From assembly GCA_028023455.1 (NCBI GenBank), contig JAQFVV010012506.1, forward strand, positions 2,596,714 through 2,660,713: 64,000 bases of DNA, in the 5' to 3' direction. Below, piece by piece: positions 35,546 through 49,665 of the stretch. The notes under the pieces are model-generated. The model was not told the origin of the DNA. It did not search any database and saw nothing but the letters and a program-made list of their open reading frames with translations. Made by a program: the position numbers and the translations under genes. The DNA comes from Epiperipatus broadwayi. Taxonomy: Eukaryota > Onychophora > Udeonychophora > Euonychophora > Peripatidae. Position 1 is the stretch's first letter. Each line of letters opens with the position of its first letter.

Positions 35546-38500
35546 TAATACTAGTCAGGAAGCATTGGTAACTTTTAAATAAATTCAAGTACAACTTTGA
35601 GATAACAAAATAAATGTATTTAATATCTATAACTAAGTAGAAAAAGAATGAAAAGTAGAAAACAATTAGAAATTTCATTAGAAATCTCTACAATTTGTTA
35701 AAAAGTTTATGTGTGTATCAATTTCTACACATGGTGCTGTAGATAAATATAATTTATTATCATGCATCTTAATTGAAGAAAGTTATTCAAGTTTCCATTA
35801 GAATAAAATTATACCATCATTATGCAAACCATTATGCTGCTATTGTAATATGAGCATTGTACTCACATTAATTATGCTTTCTCACAGTTTGTTACATTTT
35901 ATTAACACTTCATTTTCCTTTCATCACACACACATAAATTGAACTGAGTTTTTTATACAATAGTCCATTTATGCATAATTTTCCTCATTTTCATAATTCG
36001 CATGATTGGTATATGCATATATTCTGCAGTAGTGTAATAATAATAATGAGATATTTATTCATATGCTAATGCACATGTATTTACATAGTAAAATATATAT
36101 ATATATTAATATATATATATATAATACATGCACAGTCCAGGGAAATATTATTGAGTATGAAGTTAGTTCCATTGTAATCAACATTCATAATTTATATATT
36201 TGCTGTAAAGAAAGATAAGATGCTATAAATTTTGACAATATAAAGAGGGCCTTAGTATTGATTATTTCTACAAATTTAAAAAAAATTCACATTTTTTTTG
36301 TAATAATTTGTTGAAAGTCATGTTAATGGAATATATATTATTGTTACATAGTTTTCCATTTAGTAGTATATAAAATTGATTTGAGTCTGTTCTATTTTCA
36401 GAGCTCTCATATGTAATGCTCAAGAAGTATTTCTAGATTTCTATCACTGGTGTTATGTTTTGTCTAATGTTGGAACTAGTTTAGTAAGCACAGATGTAAG
36501 AAATGGTGACATCTTATTTTTAGGATACTTCTATTGTTCTAATTGTAAAACATGGATTGGAAAAGAATGAAATAATTATAATGGAATATTATTGTTCATA
36601 CAAACAAAATATATTTGAGGATTTTACTGAATATGTTGCCTTTAGTCAGAGATGAGTGCTCACAAATTCCCAAGCAAACAAAAAAAAAGCTGAGAGCATA
36701 ATTTATAAACTATTTTTATCAACTTGATTAAAAAACAGTCAACTTAATTAATCTAAAATGTTTATGGAACGATCTGAAAACAGTCACTGACTAAAGTTTA
36801 TTACTTAAATTATATATAAGTATAACATAGTAGTATAAGATGATGCATTCATTAGAAACGGAAATTATTGTTAAATAGAAATGTGTAATCCCCCCAGCTT
36901 TGTTTTCTATCTATATGGCAATAATCTTTGAACAATTTATATATAGATTGTTGATACAAGTACCAAATAATGACATGGATATGATGAACTTTTTAAATTA
37001 AAATAAAAGTGCCATTCTTGGCTTTTAAATTAATAATAATATAATTATACTATTTTAATTATTTTAAAGGATGAATACAAAATATTTATTGTTTTGAAAT
37101 GTCTAAGGGGTGTTTTTTTAATAATTGATGCTAAAAAAAGTAGGTCTTGAATAAAAAAAATATTCAATACTTTGTTAATTTAGATAAGTATTTGAGAATT
37201 TTAATCACTTTAAATAATTTGCTAGGCTTTGGGTAGAAAACTAAACTTGGATGCTGAAGTACAGTTCAGAATCCAGTATTCTGATAAATTTAATAAGTTA
37301 AGCTGTAGGGTATATTATATTGATATAACTATTTCAACTAAATAAGTTGTAAAATTATTATATAAAAGTGAAACACTTTCTTATTAATGAAACATAAATG
37401 CAGTGAAAAGTTATTTCTTAAAAAAATTTCACAATCTTCCATAAGTATTATGGGAAATCAAGAGATCATCAAAAGCATGCTAGATGTCCCTATCTTGAAT
37501 GTACTATGGAAAAGGCATCTCTTTTTAATATAGACACATATGAAGTGAAAGAATAATAAGTCTTTCTAAAAATAAATTTGTAATAAACTTAAGCATACTT
37601 TTCATGAAAAAGATAAAGTCAATTTTCATTATAAAGTTGGCTCAAAGAACTGCAATATTTATTGAGGAGAATATTACTTGAAATAGAATTCAATGGAGAG
37701 TTAACGTTGAGTATATATATTGAAGTCTTTCAGCAAAAGAAGTTTGTTTAAGAAAAAGTTAAAAGACAGATTTACAAGATATTAAATAATCAGTCTTAGG
37801 ACCAGCACATATTGCATGCATTAATATTTTTGTAATTTGTGGATTAATTAGTTTAATTATCATTAAACTTATTTTTCACTTTTGGTATTTTGTTTGTCAT
37901 TCTCTCTTTTGTTTTCTGGAATAAGAATGGCCATACTTATTCACAAGTCACAGTAATGATGATGATAACTTTAAAACACTGAATATGTATCTTATTATTT
38001 GACAATATTTATTCAAATTTTCTTCATTATTCTTTTGAGCCTGAGTTAATCAATAAATACCAGATGATGCTAAACATATTTCCAGATAAGTATTTGTGTT
38101 GGTTTTTATCATAGAGAACACTGATGTTTTGCTATAGATCATACCATAGCTATCTCTTAGTTTTATTGTGCTGTTCAAAGTAAGATTTGAACATTCAAGT
38201 GCACTATCTTGTTTAGGTTATATAGAACTGTGACCTCAGTTATATTCTAATGTCAAATATATTCATTAGGCATGTAAATATGTTTGCTACAAAACGTTAA
38301 TGTCTTTAAAAATTAATCCATTAAGTTAAATATAATAAAAATAATAAAAAGTGGTTTTCAAATATCTACATTAAAACTGTTCTACCAAAGAAGGCAAATA
38401 GTTAAACTTTGTCTGGGATCACTTTGATATTGCCACTTTATTTTTACTGATAACTCATGAAACATGAGTGAACTAATGTGAAATATATTTGATAGTCATA

Positions 38501-39540
38501 TGGTACTCAGATGTAAGAAACAGAAGTACTATGATATATGTAATTTATTCAAATAATTTACATTCAATTAATTTTTCTATAGTTCTGAAACATTTACAAA
38601 CAATATTGAAATTTGATTTATATAGTACAATAAATGTTAAAAATATCCTATATAATTAACTGCTATTATAGTTGCACAATGGAGCTTAGATCCATGAATC
38701 ATGGCCATTTTTGACACTTTTGATGCTCAAATATCTTTTGAACTCTTTTTGATTATTTGCTATTAATAATTTTTTAGGCAGATGTATTTGTTAGAATTTG
38801 TAAAAATCTTTAAATTCATTCAACTTTATATAATAAAAAGCTATATTTTCCTAAAGCATAGTACTTGTTTTGATCATGTTAATTATCATAAAAGTAAATT
38901 CAGATATGAAATTAATCACTAGATTATCATACATTTAATTATCACATTTTTCCTGAAAGACATCCATCAGATTTTTTAAAATTATTTTTACTCTATTCTA
39001 TTGTGATTTCATATTGATAATGACATATTCATTTTCTTGTATTCCCATTAATAGTAATATTTTTCTATCTTTATTTAATTTCTTATGATTTCTTTAATTT
39101 TTTCAATGTTTGCACTTTTTTAATAGTGCATATCTATATATTGCACTTGAAATGCACATCTGTGAAGCTATATTAAAAGTTTGTAGTAGCTTAGCACTTT
39201 TGGGAACTTTGCATTCCTATATCCATAGCTTACAATAATAATATTTTTGTTAGCTTGTCTGATAGAGATGTATACAAATCACCTAGACCACCCTTCTTTT
39301 TGAAATTGAGAAGCAAGCATCTCTCCTATTGATGGAGTTGGGTTTTCTGCTATAAAGCATGCTTCCTTTATCTTGCGCTTGATGTCATTGCGCTTAGTGC
39401 AAACCATTTTAGACACTGTATCTTGATTTGAAACTCTATTATATCACAACTTTCAGTAATGGAAAAATGCAGTCCATTCTCTATGCATTTTGCAAATAAT
39501 CTCTACTTATCAAGTGAGCTGTAATAAGTATTAAATATCT
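35546..39540. other. AT-rich spacer, no gene seen
   Basis: An (AT)n tract lies at 36091-36122. The rest has no supported exon or element. Positions 39280-39420 are less AT-rich with no recognisable frame. Confidence 0.45.
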
Positions 39541-39544
39541 ACAA

Positions 39545-39690
39545 AATTTTCTCCACACTATAGTGCCTTTTATTGTAAGCCCTAGTAATCAATAGGTGTT
39601 AGAAGGTTGTGCAGCATAATTTCTATTCAGTATTTTTCCAGCACTAGACTAATTTATTGTTTATTGTTTAATAATTTTGGTACTGTTTTA
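39545..39690 (+). repeat. Dispersed repeat R, copy 2
   Basis: tagtgcc..., tagtaatcaataggtg, ggttgtgcagcataatttc and ctagactaattt match copy 1 at 22404-22510 in the same order. Confidence 0.6.
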
Positions 39691-40480
39691 ATAGCTTGCC
39701 AAATATAAAAAAGAGATGGACTTGTGATATTAAATACTTGGATCTCCACACATATAGTGATAGTTTAAAGTTTTGTTCTATAAAATAATAATTTTTTTTT
39801 CACGTTTTCAGACATTCTTATACTTCAAAAGTAGTTTTCTTCATACTTCAAAGTCATCTGCTGTATATTAAATGGAATGCTATTCTCCCAGATTGATGCG
39901 TTGGTTACTCAAATTCAAATTCATAGTAGTTGGTCTGGAATAAAATAAAGAGAACTGCTCTTGTAAGAATATGCTCAGAATAAGCAACAAAGGTCACATG
40001 ACATTTATGAGTATTCTTGCATTTTTTAATTTTTCATTCTTATTATTTTATTTTTTCTATATTTCCATATTTTAAAATTCTTAAATATATATTTTTAATT
40101 TAATTGTTCATGTTCTTTTGTTATTAAGAGTCATAGTAAACTCTGTATCTCATTAGTTTATTTTTCAGATTTTTTCATTATCTAATAAGTAATAAATTAT
40201 AATTTCTTAACAAATTAGTCATTTTTCATAATTAATAATGAATAATATCTAATGGATCAGTTACAAATTCACCAAAATTTAATTAATTAGTAAAAGTTTT
40301 TCATAAAAATGAATTCTAATTATTACTTATATGTGTGTGAAGGTTTGATATGAGTGGAAAAAAAATTACTGTAGCAACAGAGTTTATTTATTTGTGAGCT
40401 CAGTGGAGGACAGTGTATATTAGGTATCTATTTAATAATATATAATATTTATAGTATTCATACATAAGTATATTTGTACT
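39691..40480. other. AT-rich spacer, no gene seen
   Basis: No supported feature. Confidence 0.45.
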
Positions 40481-40482
40481 TA

Positions 40483-40556
40483 GCAAGGTTTTATGATGTA
40501 GTGGCAATGCATCCATTTGTCATGACTGTGACCTGTATTCAAATCCAGGCTGATTA
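40483..40556 (+). repeat. Degenerate tRNA-like (SINE head)
   Basis: An A-box-like atgatgtagtggcaatgc and B-box-like gtattcaaatcc lie about 40 bp apart. The central stem is weak. It is followed by an AT-rich tail. Confidence 0.5.
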
Positions 40557-40559
40557 ATA

Positions 40560-43500
40560 TTTATTTTATAATAAAATTAAGAATATTTTTCAGATATATG
40601 ACATATCCAATCTGTCTCACTTCACTGTTGATCAGTGAATGGATATTTAATTATTTAGAGCAAGATGATAAAACAAGAATAGAAAGCATTACTATTCATC
40701 AATTAGGAAACATGGTGGCTAATGACTTCATTTTTTTATATTCTTCTGTTATAGGTATTGTAAGTTCCTTTATACTATAGTGGTCTTATTTTAAGATTGT
40801 TATTACAAATAATATTAGGAGGAATTTCATGTAAACACACTTTATTAACTTATTATTTAACTAAGTTAGAAATGTTGTAAAATATCCAAATTCAAAACTA
40901 TGATCTATAACAGTATAAGGCTCACAGAACTGGGTTTAGTGGAATTTCTTTATCAGCTATATCAACCTCAATATCATCATCTGCAAATCAGAGTAGGCTT
41001 GAATTTTATTCCAAAGCATTAATTATAAAATACATACTATTATTAAATATGATGATCTTCAGGATTAACAAGCATGCATATAACTGTATTTTGAAAGTTG
41101 AAATTTTTTTTAATATAAAATTTACCATTAATAATGTTTATTTTATGAAAATCACAATTTTTAATGTATTGCTATTTAAACCGTACATAAATATATTTTA
41201 ATCACGCAAGAATCTCCCCAATAAAATTGAGTATAGATTTTTTTTCTCTTTTAAAATTGTTAAATATATACAGTAATACTGCATAAGATCTATTAATTTT
41301 TAAACATTTTTAGTATAATAACATATAATAAATTATAATCTAGACATATATAAATGCATTATCTTTTCACCTCATAGTTAAAGCTGAAACAAAATGTAGT
41401 TTTTTATTATAATTTGTGCATTGTTATTCATATAAACAATTCAAATATTTTTGTAACTTTAGATAAAGTTATGAATTATCCATTTATGAACTAACATTGA
41501 ATAAATATCTGAGTTTGCGAAATTTGAAAAATCTTCAGATACCAGGAAATTTTTTCATAATCTACCAGGGTTTAAACTCATATCATGGATTTTCAGGTAG
41601 ATTAATTAACCATTACTCTTTACAGCCTTGTCAACTATCTCCTTATATATATATTGTAACCTCTGCTCTCTTCACTTGTTTACTTTATTAGATTTATAAA
41701 TGCCCAGGCACCAATTCTATACAAGATAGAATAAAATTTATAATTGTAAATTGCTTTTAAACTTATTTAAAAGATTCTTATATTGTAACTATTCTATGGC
41801 TTAGCTCAGTTGAGGTTATAGGATATGGTCTTTATATAGGCTGCAAATAAGAGTAATAAAACATTTATTAATAACAATTCTGTAACACTAATTTAATCAT
41901 ATGCCACACATTTATTTAATTATAAAACTATTGCAAAATTATCAATTATCATATTTAATATAGGATAGATAATGATGAGGATCGGGTATCTTTTTATCTA
42001 CATCACCACCTATTCTAAGCAAAGTAGAATATATTATTAGCACTGTAATATGGTGATTTATCATCTCCAGACAGATTAAATAAATTGACTTCTACTGGCA
42101 AATCTATATATTTTAGGGCTATGCTATGTTAACCATATATGTGTGTGTGTGGAAATGGAGAATCGAACGTATATAATCAAGCAATTCATTTGGGCTTTTA
42201 ATTCATCAAAACATTTATTAAAAATTAAAAGACAAAATAAATAATGAATAAACAAAAAAAATATTATTTTATGCACTTTGCTAACCAATTACATTGTTCT
42301 TATAGCAAAACCAAAATTGACTAATATTTAATATACGAATCATATATTTTCGAATATGTGTGCTTTTATAATATCCTAAACATGATGTATTTTTAAAACA
42401 TACTTTTTATTAGCTTATTTATAAAACTTGGATGATGCCATAAATCAATCATCTTTTATACATATTATAAAATTTTATACAACACTTATCTGTTATAATT
42501 GGTGTAAATCATCTAACATTAACTATACAAAATAAAGAAAGGCAAGGAAAAACAATAACTAAACACTTATATTTATATACATGAGGGTTAAATAATATCT
42601 CCAAACTCAATCTAAATAATCTAATTGTCCCTTGACCATTTCTACCTTCAACTCACATTCAATATACTTTCTATATAACGAACTTATAACAGATAAGGTT
42701 TTAATTCTTTATTTTTTTAAATAAACTTCATTAACAAAATTGAAGCATAATAAATACAACATTTTTAAAATAATAATTTATAGCATCATGCACACATCCG
42801 AACATCTATAACCACCTATAATATAATTTCTAGATCATATAAAATAATAAATTATCATATTATAATGATATGAAGTTACATTGTTTTTTTGTTGTTTTTT
42901 TTTAAAAAGAAAAAAAAAATTGGTTATACATTTATTATAAGTAATAATGAAAATACTTATCAATATCTCATCATTACATGTTAATTTTTTTTAAACAAAA
43001 TTGAAAGTTGAAAAGAAATATACATATCAATTTTAAAGACAACAGTAAATTATAATATAAAAAAAAATGTCTATCCATTGTTAAAGCATAATTTGTTAGG
43101 AATGACAACAGTCTTTTTCCTTTTTATCCTAGAATTCCATTATAGGTGTAATAAATGACATTTGCATGCATTGGAATTATTTTGTTATATATGCGCAAAT
43201 AGCAAAGTTATACAGTATAAAATTATCTTCTTGATATAAGATTAATAGATAAACTTTTTCATTTTAAATTTTATTTTGTAGAATATTGATAGAAAATTCT
43301 TTAAATTGAAAATCAAGCGTTTAATTATAGCGTCTAATAAGAAAATTTTAGCTAGCTTTATTTTACACAATTTTGTCATTTTAATATTATTTAGCTTTGG
43401 TAATACTTTAAAATAAATCATAATAATTTAGCTTACATATCATCCAGGCATTTTAAAAGTAGTGAATATGGACCATCATTTGGCAGAAATTTGGAGGCTG

Positions 43501-44616
43501 GTATCCCTCTAGGGGGTGTTGTGTTTATCTTCTCATTTTTATATCATTCCAGTAGTATAATAACAAAAATTCTCCATAGGTATATTATTAGAATCCTTGC
43601 GATATTTTTTTATATTTGTTTCAAATACTCTTAGAGAGTTATCGAATCCTTTTTTTTTTACATTTTCTTCCTTGGAGCTTTTTTTTTACTTTCCTTCAAG
43701 TTTTAAACTCTATGTCTTCTTCACTCACACCCTCTGTGTTTCTTTTTATTACAATCAACTTTGGAAATGTGCCAGAATTTTACTTATAAAATTTTAACAA
43801 TACAATGTTTGAATGGAATAAACGTAATAATAATAAAAAAAAAAATTAAATATCAAATATTAATTTATAAATGTTATTCACTAATATATAAATAATCTTT
43901 ATCATTTTTAAACATAAGATTATGAACAATATATAATTAGTAAATAATAAATAAAATATAGGAAAGAAAATTCTAATTAATAATATATCTATATTTCTGC
44001 TCATTATGACATGTAAATTTTTCTACTACATACAAACATCTCTGATGTTATTCATCCTCCTCTCCTACAACCAAACATATAATCCAAAACTCTACCAATC
44101 AGTACACCCAATTAAAGTTTTAATTTTTTTAAATACTAATTTTAACTAACAAATTACATCTCAATTCATTTTTCTCAGATAATTAACTTTAGCCATTGTT
44201 AGCACAAATGTGAACTTCCCACATTTCTTCCTGGTGCCAACCTGGAAGATTACAATATATATATATTCTTTCATTAAGTATAAGCAATAGAATATATTGA
44301 TTTAAAGCATTAAAAGAAGATAATATGCTCAAATTAAAGTTTCTACAATTAATTCACATATAGCTAAATAGTTGTGAAATATTCTATTATCTCTCATAAT
44401 CTCTACTAGATCCTAATTTTAAATTTATAATTTAATTATATCTATATAATTGTTCTGTATATTATTTTTAAATGAGGACATCTGTGCATATCTATTTATC
44501 TATTACACAAATCCTACTTTAAAAATGTTAGCCTGTTATTTTTTACTATAAACTTTTAAAAAAAATGTATCCTACTAAAATATTCTTTAAGCATATAGAA
44601 ATAGATTTCAAAAGGA
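40560..44616. other. AT-rich spacer, no gene seen
   Basis: Positions 41561-41631 hold a weak minus-strand tRNA-like sequence (B-box-like GAGTTTAAACCC). The short reading frames are AT-rich noise. A (TG)n run lies at 42140-42152. Confidence 0.45.
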
Positions 44617-44806
44617 TAATAAATAGCTAATATATATTTAAGGGTACTAACATAAATTTTTCTTAGAACATATGTTACTCTTCCTCTATTATCATAGCTT
44701 GTATTAAGAGTAATAATAAATAGCTAATATTTAAGTGTACTACCGTATATATTTTTTAAAACATAGGTTAATCTTCCCGTATTATCTTAGCTTGTATTAA
44801 AGTGCA
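44617..44806 (+). repeat. Diverged tandem duplication, about 95 bp unit
   Basis: Units 44617-44711 and 44712-44806 share ataataaatagctaat, gtactac/gtactaaca, aacata and tatcatagcttgtattaa in order, with scattered differences and one or two small gaps. Confidence 0.85.
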
Positions 44807-46200
44807 TAATCTTTTCAATTTCAAAATTAATTTGATGAATTCTATATAAAAAAAATATTTTTTGCAGTATTCTAAATAATATAAAATTAATTTACAGTTT
44901 TATTTATTTACATTACTGAATTTTTCTAAAATCTTTATAACCACTTTTACTAATCTTTTAATTGTATTAAATTTTTTAAATTTAAATATAAAAATTTATG
45001 AAATTTGATGTGTTTGTTAATTTAACCTGTAAAGAAATAGCTGAATGATGTAATTATGATCTTTCTTTAATTGCAAAAATATATTTTGTTTTTTATTCCT
45101 GATTTTCCTGCCACTTTATTTGATTTATGATCAATTATAAATATAGCATGAGATCTCAAAAATGACATGAAATTCTAATGGAAATTTATTCTTGGAGCAT
45201 GAAAATATTTCATAAATATTTTCATAACTAATATAAATTGTATACTTTTTTGTATTGAAAACAAAATCATCTTAACTTTTGAATTATTAACTTTTAACCT
45301 TATTGCATGCTGTAATTTTGATGATAACTACATGGTTGTAGTCATTATTTAAAGCAGATATTGGGAACTGGTTGCTCTAAAGCTGCATACAGTTATTTTT
45401 ATTCCCAACGTATAGCTCTTTTTATTATAATAACCACAAACACATTTTTTTACTTTTTACTTGAAAATTATAGAATAGTAATTATTGTGTATTGATGAAT
45501 CTTGAATAATAGAAATTTGTAATTAAATCAAACTATCAAAATAATTTTTTGTTTTTGTGTGTTTGTTTTTAAATAATTTCAATTTTTATTATATGTATAT
45601 TGACTGTGTTATAGTCCATTACTGGAATAAATTGTCAAATACAATTACAATTACCAAAAAATTCAAAATTTCCATCAACCTATTTTCCATTCCTTGTGGC
45701 TCTTCTAATTTTTCTTTTTTGGTCAGATATTTAATCAAAATAGATTTTTATCTTAAATTGATTGCTGATTCTTGATTTAAATATATTGCTTTAATTACAA
45801 TGTATGCCCAGAATCAGAAGGATTTATTGTTTTATTTAAAAGAATTTGGTTGCAGAAGTTATAAATATCAATTAATGTGCATTTGTGTATGAATTGTTTG
45901 TGACAATAAATTGGATTTATTTATTTTAGTTAATAAATCTAAAACTAATAAAATTGCTTGTTACTTTTATAGTAAGTATTCAAAAAATTAAAATCTTTAT
46001 CAAAACAGTTCTACTATTTGGTTAAACAACAGCAATGCCATCATGTTTAGTCATTAAAAAAGTATAGTGTTCTTTTTTAAAATTTTTGGAGAAAATGGTG
46101 TGGCATAGCTTAAGCTCAATTTGGATGTACACTTGATTATAAAAAAGGAATATTCAATTAAGTTTAGCACAGTTTTTGAAAGCTGGGTTTATTTTTAAAA
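44807..46200. other. AT-rich spacer, no gene seen
   Basis: No supported feature. Confidence 0.45.
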
Positions 46201-46224
46201 ATTCAATGACTGTTGTGGGTGTAG

Positions 46225-46300
46225 TATTCATATGTCCCAGTTTTTCTAGATTTGTGCAGGTTTTGTCCCTCTTATCCCAGTATCCCAACATATTATCTGA
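46225..46300 (+). repeat. Probable 5' subterminal region of the second hAT element
   Basis: Repeated TCCC words (atgtcccagtttttctag, ttttgtccct, cttatcccagtatcccaa) resemble the TCCCGG-rich subterminal repeats near the 5' end of some hAT elements, with the G+C positions decayed. They lie 350 bp upstream of the transposase start in the same orientation, the expected place. Confidence 0.4.
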
Positions 46301-46959
46301 TTTTTGTTAATCACACATTATTAGCACTTTAACGGTATGCAATTTTTCATTTCAATGGCAAGAGACATGATAAGGATTGAGATGAGTGAATGAAAGTGGA
46401 TCTAGAGCATACATATTATTTTGTAAGTCATTTTTGCATCTATTGTGTCATTGTTAATGTTTTGTGCTATCTGCTGTTATTACTACCAATAGCAATAACA
46501 TAATCTAAAAGTAAATATGATTGATTCTACATTATACACCAGTAAAAAATATACTTGCATTGTTAAATTCAGTAAGTTCGTTTTTTGTTATTACAAGTAT
46601 AACAAATAATTGTTTTATAAATAATTAAATTTTAGCAGCCAATCATCCTTTAAAAATGCTAAAAAGAAAATGTTTATTTCAAAAAAATTTTAAAACAAAT
46701 AATCTTTTATTAAAAAGGTAGATATGAGCATGAAGCAGAGCAGAATATGTTACTATGTTTTAAATATTAGTCACAGCAAACAATCAGATATAAAAGATCA
46801 CATAAATTCAAAAAAGCATAGTAATTGTTGGGCATTGTCTTTGTCACTTAAAATTGATGACTTTTTAAGCAAAGAAAATTGTAATGAGCATAAAAAAATC
46901 ATTCTTGCTGCGCTGATGACGACATTTTATTTAATAAAACATCAAAATTATATAGTAGA

Positions 46960-47279
46960 GTATAAACAAAGAACTTTGCTAATTGCTCAAAAAGCTTTGT
47001 GATAAATGCTTAGCCAGAGAAAGTATTTAAAATATTTCCATCAGAAAACCACACCCAAACCCTGACCAATAGTTTCATGCTTTGGCACTCCTCAGAGAGG
47101 CACTAGGATAGTTTCAGACACTAGATCTAAAAATACCAACCCAAAGCCAGCATTTATCTAAGAGTTAACTATTGAGTAGAAAAAAAGCTTGTTGAGCAAT
47201 TAGCAAAGCTCTTTGTTTATATTTTACAAGCTTAAATAATAGGGATCATGTGATATATGACTATTTTTTTTTTATTGAC
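46960..47279. mobile_element. 320 bp insertion in the second hAT, bounded by 11 bp repeats
   Basis: tatatagtaga lies on both sides (46949-46959 and 47280-47290). The left interior ttgctaattgctcaa (46977 onward) and right interior ttgagcaattagcaaa (ending near 47207) belong to inverted arms of about 40 bp (46961-46999 and 47186-47226). It is non-coding and resembles a MITE. I found no second copy in the window. Confidence 0.7.
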
Positions 47280-47290
47280 TATATAGTAGA

Positions 47291-47441
47291 TAACTGAAAC
47301 ACACAGGCTTATTATATACCTGTGTTTATATATGTAATATATAGGGTATATGAGCGCAGACTTTCATACAACCCAACACTCTTCACACTATCTCATAACA
47401 CTGATACACTTGAACACATTTGTGTTGAAAAGATAATCACC
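47291..47441. mobile_element. 150 bp truncated member of the 28 kb fold-back family
   Basis: It begins taactgaaacacacaggctt, the same terminus that begins the 28105 element, and follows it through to gaaaagataatcac. The direct repeat ctatatagtaga (47279-47290 and 47441-47452, exact 12 bp) flanks it. The other end of the family unit is absent, so one terminus is fixed and the other truncated, as in retroposed sequences. Confidence 0.85.
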
Positions 47442-48830
47442 TATATAGTAGAATGTTTGAGGACTTCAAAAGTTTTCAAGTGGAAGACCAAAAGCAATTT
47501 TCCTCATTAAAAATTTTATGGTGATGTATACTCTTTAAATACTTTGTACTGATATAGAAAAGACTGATGTTTTGGGGAAATTTCCACTGATGGCAGCAAT
47601 CACAAGTTGGATAAAATGTTTACGCTTTTAATACATTATTTTATAAAAGATAAAGGGATGGAAGTAAAATTTATTAAAGTTGATTAGTCTGATATTATTC
47701 TTAATTTTATTTTTTGATATTTTCAGGGAAAATAATACTCCACTGAATAAATGCATGGCTTTTGAAGCAGATAAAATCAATTGCAATTTCAGTGAATTAG
47801 AAAGGTGTGTTGAGAATATTTTTATAAACTTAAACAAAAATTACCAATTATTAGGGATGTCACATTTTACATAACTGCACTTGAAAAGCAGATGGAATGC
47901 TTGCTGTAGACATAGAATTAGTGTAATGAAAATATTTTCATTTTTCAAATCATTTACTGTGCATACAGAATGCTTGAAAGAGTTCTTAAAATTTGTTGAT
48001 CAAAAGTATGTTGGCTATCATTAATGCTGCAATTGAAATAATAATTACAATATATGATGGTTTGAATTTTTTTTTTCTGTCCAAGGAAAATGCACCTGAT
48101 TTTCTAACTATGGAAAGTATATGGTATTCTCAGCAGCTTTAATAGTTAAATATTAAAAACTGAAAAAGAAAATACCACAACCATTGAAGTCAAGGCAATC
48201 ATGAATGAAACTTATAATGATAGAATATAAAATTCCTGACAAGTTTCTATCTCTGAAAATGAAAGAAAATTTGCATAACTATGAATTAGAATCATAGAAA
48301 ATCAATTTTAAAAATGAATATTGCAAATATTATTTGATTCAAAAACACATTTAAACAAGTGGATTGCACTGTTAAATCAATTTTCATTTTTACAATAGAT
48401 TTTGTTAGAAGAAGTTCTGGAATTGGATAAGGTAATCGACATGTATGGAATCATATAATAATATAATTTGCATCAATGAAAATGTATTCTATAACCAATT
48501 CTGCTTTATGAAAGACATCATAATGACTGAAATTGCTTCTGACAGTGATAAATGGAAATCCCAGAGATGCATTGAAAAATGGATGGCTATACTTGGAAAA
48601 ATTAAACAATGCAAATTGTGAATGTGTGTTTTCACTGATAACTAATCAATGAACAGATGAGAGACACAAACTTGTTATTAGCATGGTGAACACTATAATA
48701 ATTTGTGTGTTAATGTGTATGAAAAAAGTTGTATAGATTTTTTGACAGAAATTGAAAATTATAAGGAACTTTTAACTGCGGCAAAAATTTCTGTTAAGTA
48801 TTCATGGAACAATAAATAAATAAATAGGTT

Positions 48831-49222
48831 ATGTACCAGCGTAATGGGCAGCCATTTCCATTTTGGGGAAATTACTGATTAACCAATCAAAAAATGCAAT
48901 ATATATATATATATATTAAGCAAAATAAAATAATTAAAGTAAAATAAAAATTAAATATAAAATAAAAAGTAAAAATAAAATGATTAAACCTTAGTGTAAT
49001 TTTTAATTAATTTAATAAGACTTAAATTTTTCACATGGATGTTTTGCATTTTTATTTTAATATTAATTTTTCTTGTTATTTTTATTTTTTAGCTCTTAAT
49101 TTTAGCTTTATATTTAATTTTTATATGTTTATTTTAAATTAATATTTATTTATTTAATATTTTATAATATTTTGATTGGTTAATTTTCTCTAAATGAGTG
49201 GCTCCCCATTATTTTGGTACAT
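48831..49222. mobile_element. AT-rich MITE with 60 bp inverted ends
   Basis: The left end 48831-48893 (atgtaccagcgtaatgggca ... aaccaatcaaaa) and right end 49170-49222 (ttttgattggttaa ... ccattattttggtacat) are inverted copies. The 270 bp interior is almost entirely A and T. It lies directly after the hAT C-terminus, and no clear target duplication was found. Confidence 0.75.
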
Positions 49223-49640
49223 TAGTAATAAGTAATTTCAATTTGTGATATTGTTTCAATAGATAATATATTGTAACGATATATAAATATGTCGTTACAT
49301 TAATTTAAAAGAAAAACAAAGTTCGCAAATAAAAATAAATATATTAAAAATCTATAAAAAAAAACTAAACGCTAAAATTAAAATGTTGTTAAATATATAT
49401 ATTCGCACAGATGCTAAACTTTAAAAATATTTTTTTTTATATAAATAAAAAAAAGTATTTGAACGTATTTTTTTTTTTTTGATAAAAAAATACAAGAGTT
49501 AAATATTAAAATATTTAATATAAGTTAAAATAAAAACAGGTATTAATTAATTCCTGTAATCTATAAATGGAAATGATTGTTTATTATTTGAAAAACAAGC
49601 TAGCCCTCAAGGCTCTTATGTAATTAAAGGGTCAGATGGA
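49223..49640. other. AT-rich lead-in to the CpG-rich island
   Basis: gtaacga at about 49274 and tcgttac at about 49292 form a small inverted repeat. CpG dinucleotides begin to appear here, unlike the previous tens of kilobases. Confidence 0.45.
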
Positions 49641-49665
49641 AATTAGATAAGAGAAATTAGCTTGA

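Larger units (their letters stand above)
46656..48830 (+). pseudogene. Second hAT-family transposase (ZBED/ZMYM-type), decayed
   Basis: A likely start at 46656 opens MLKRKCLFQKNFKTNNLLL. After a frameshift near 46720 the BED-like finger follows: RICYYVLNISHSKQSDIKDH then SKKH, with one expected Cys missing. After the insertions at 46960-47441 the frame continues YIVECLRTSKVFK. Further on NNTPLNKCMAFEADKINCNF (47730-47790) and FINLNKNYQLLGMS are the catalytic-core block usually reading PLxKCIAFGADNTNTNFGG. CWLSL and YDGLNFFLSKENAPDF-like sequence (48010-48100) match the TRWLSLLPAI region, with frame changes. EKWMAILG, ECVFSLITNQ and TDERHKLVISMVNTIIICVL (48570-48720) are the C-terminal dimerisation domain. 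This type differs from the 24.6 kb hAT. Many stops make it inactive. Confidence 0.8.

Noticed and set aside
36091-36122. (AT)n tract as replication origin or matrix attachment site
   Set aside because: Such tracts occur many times in this window, and nothing distinguishes this one.
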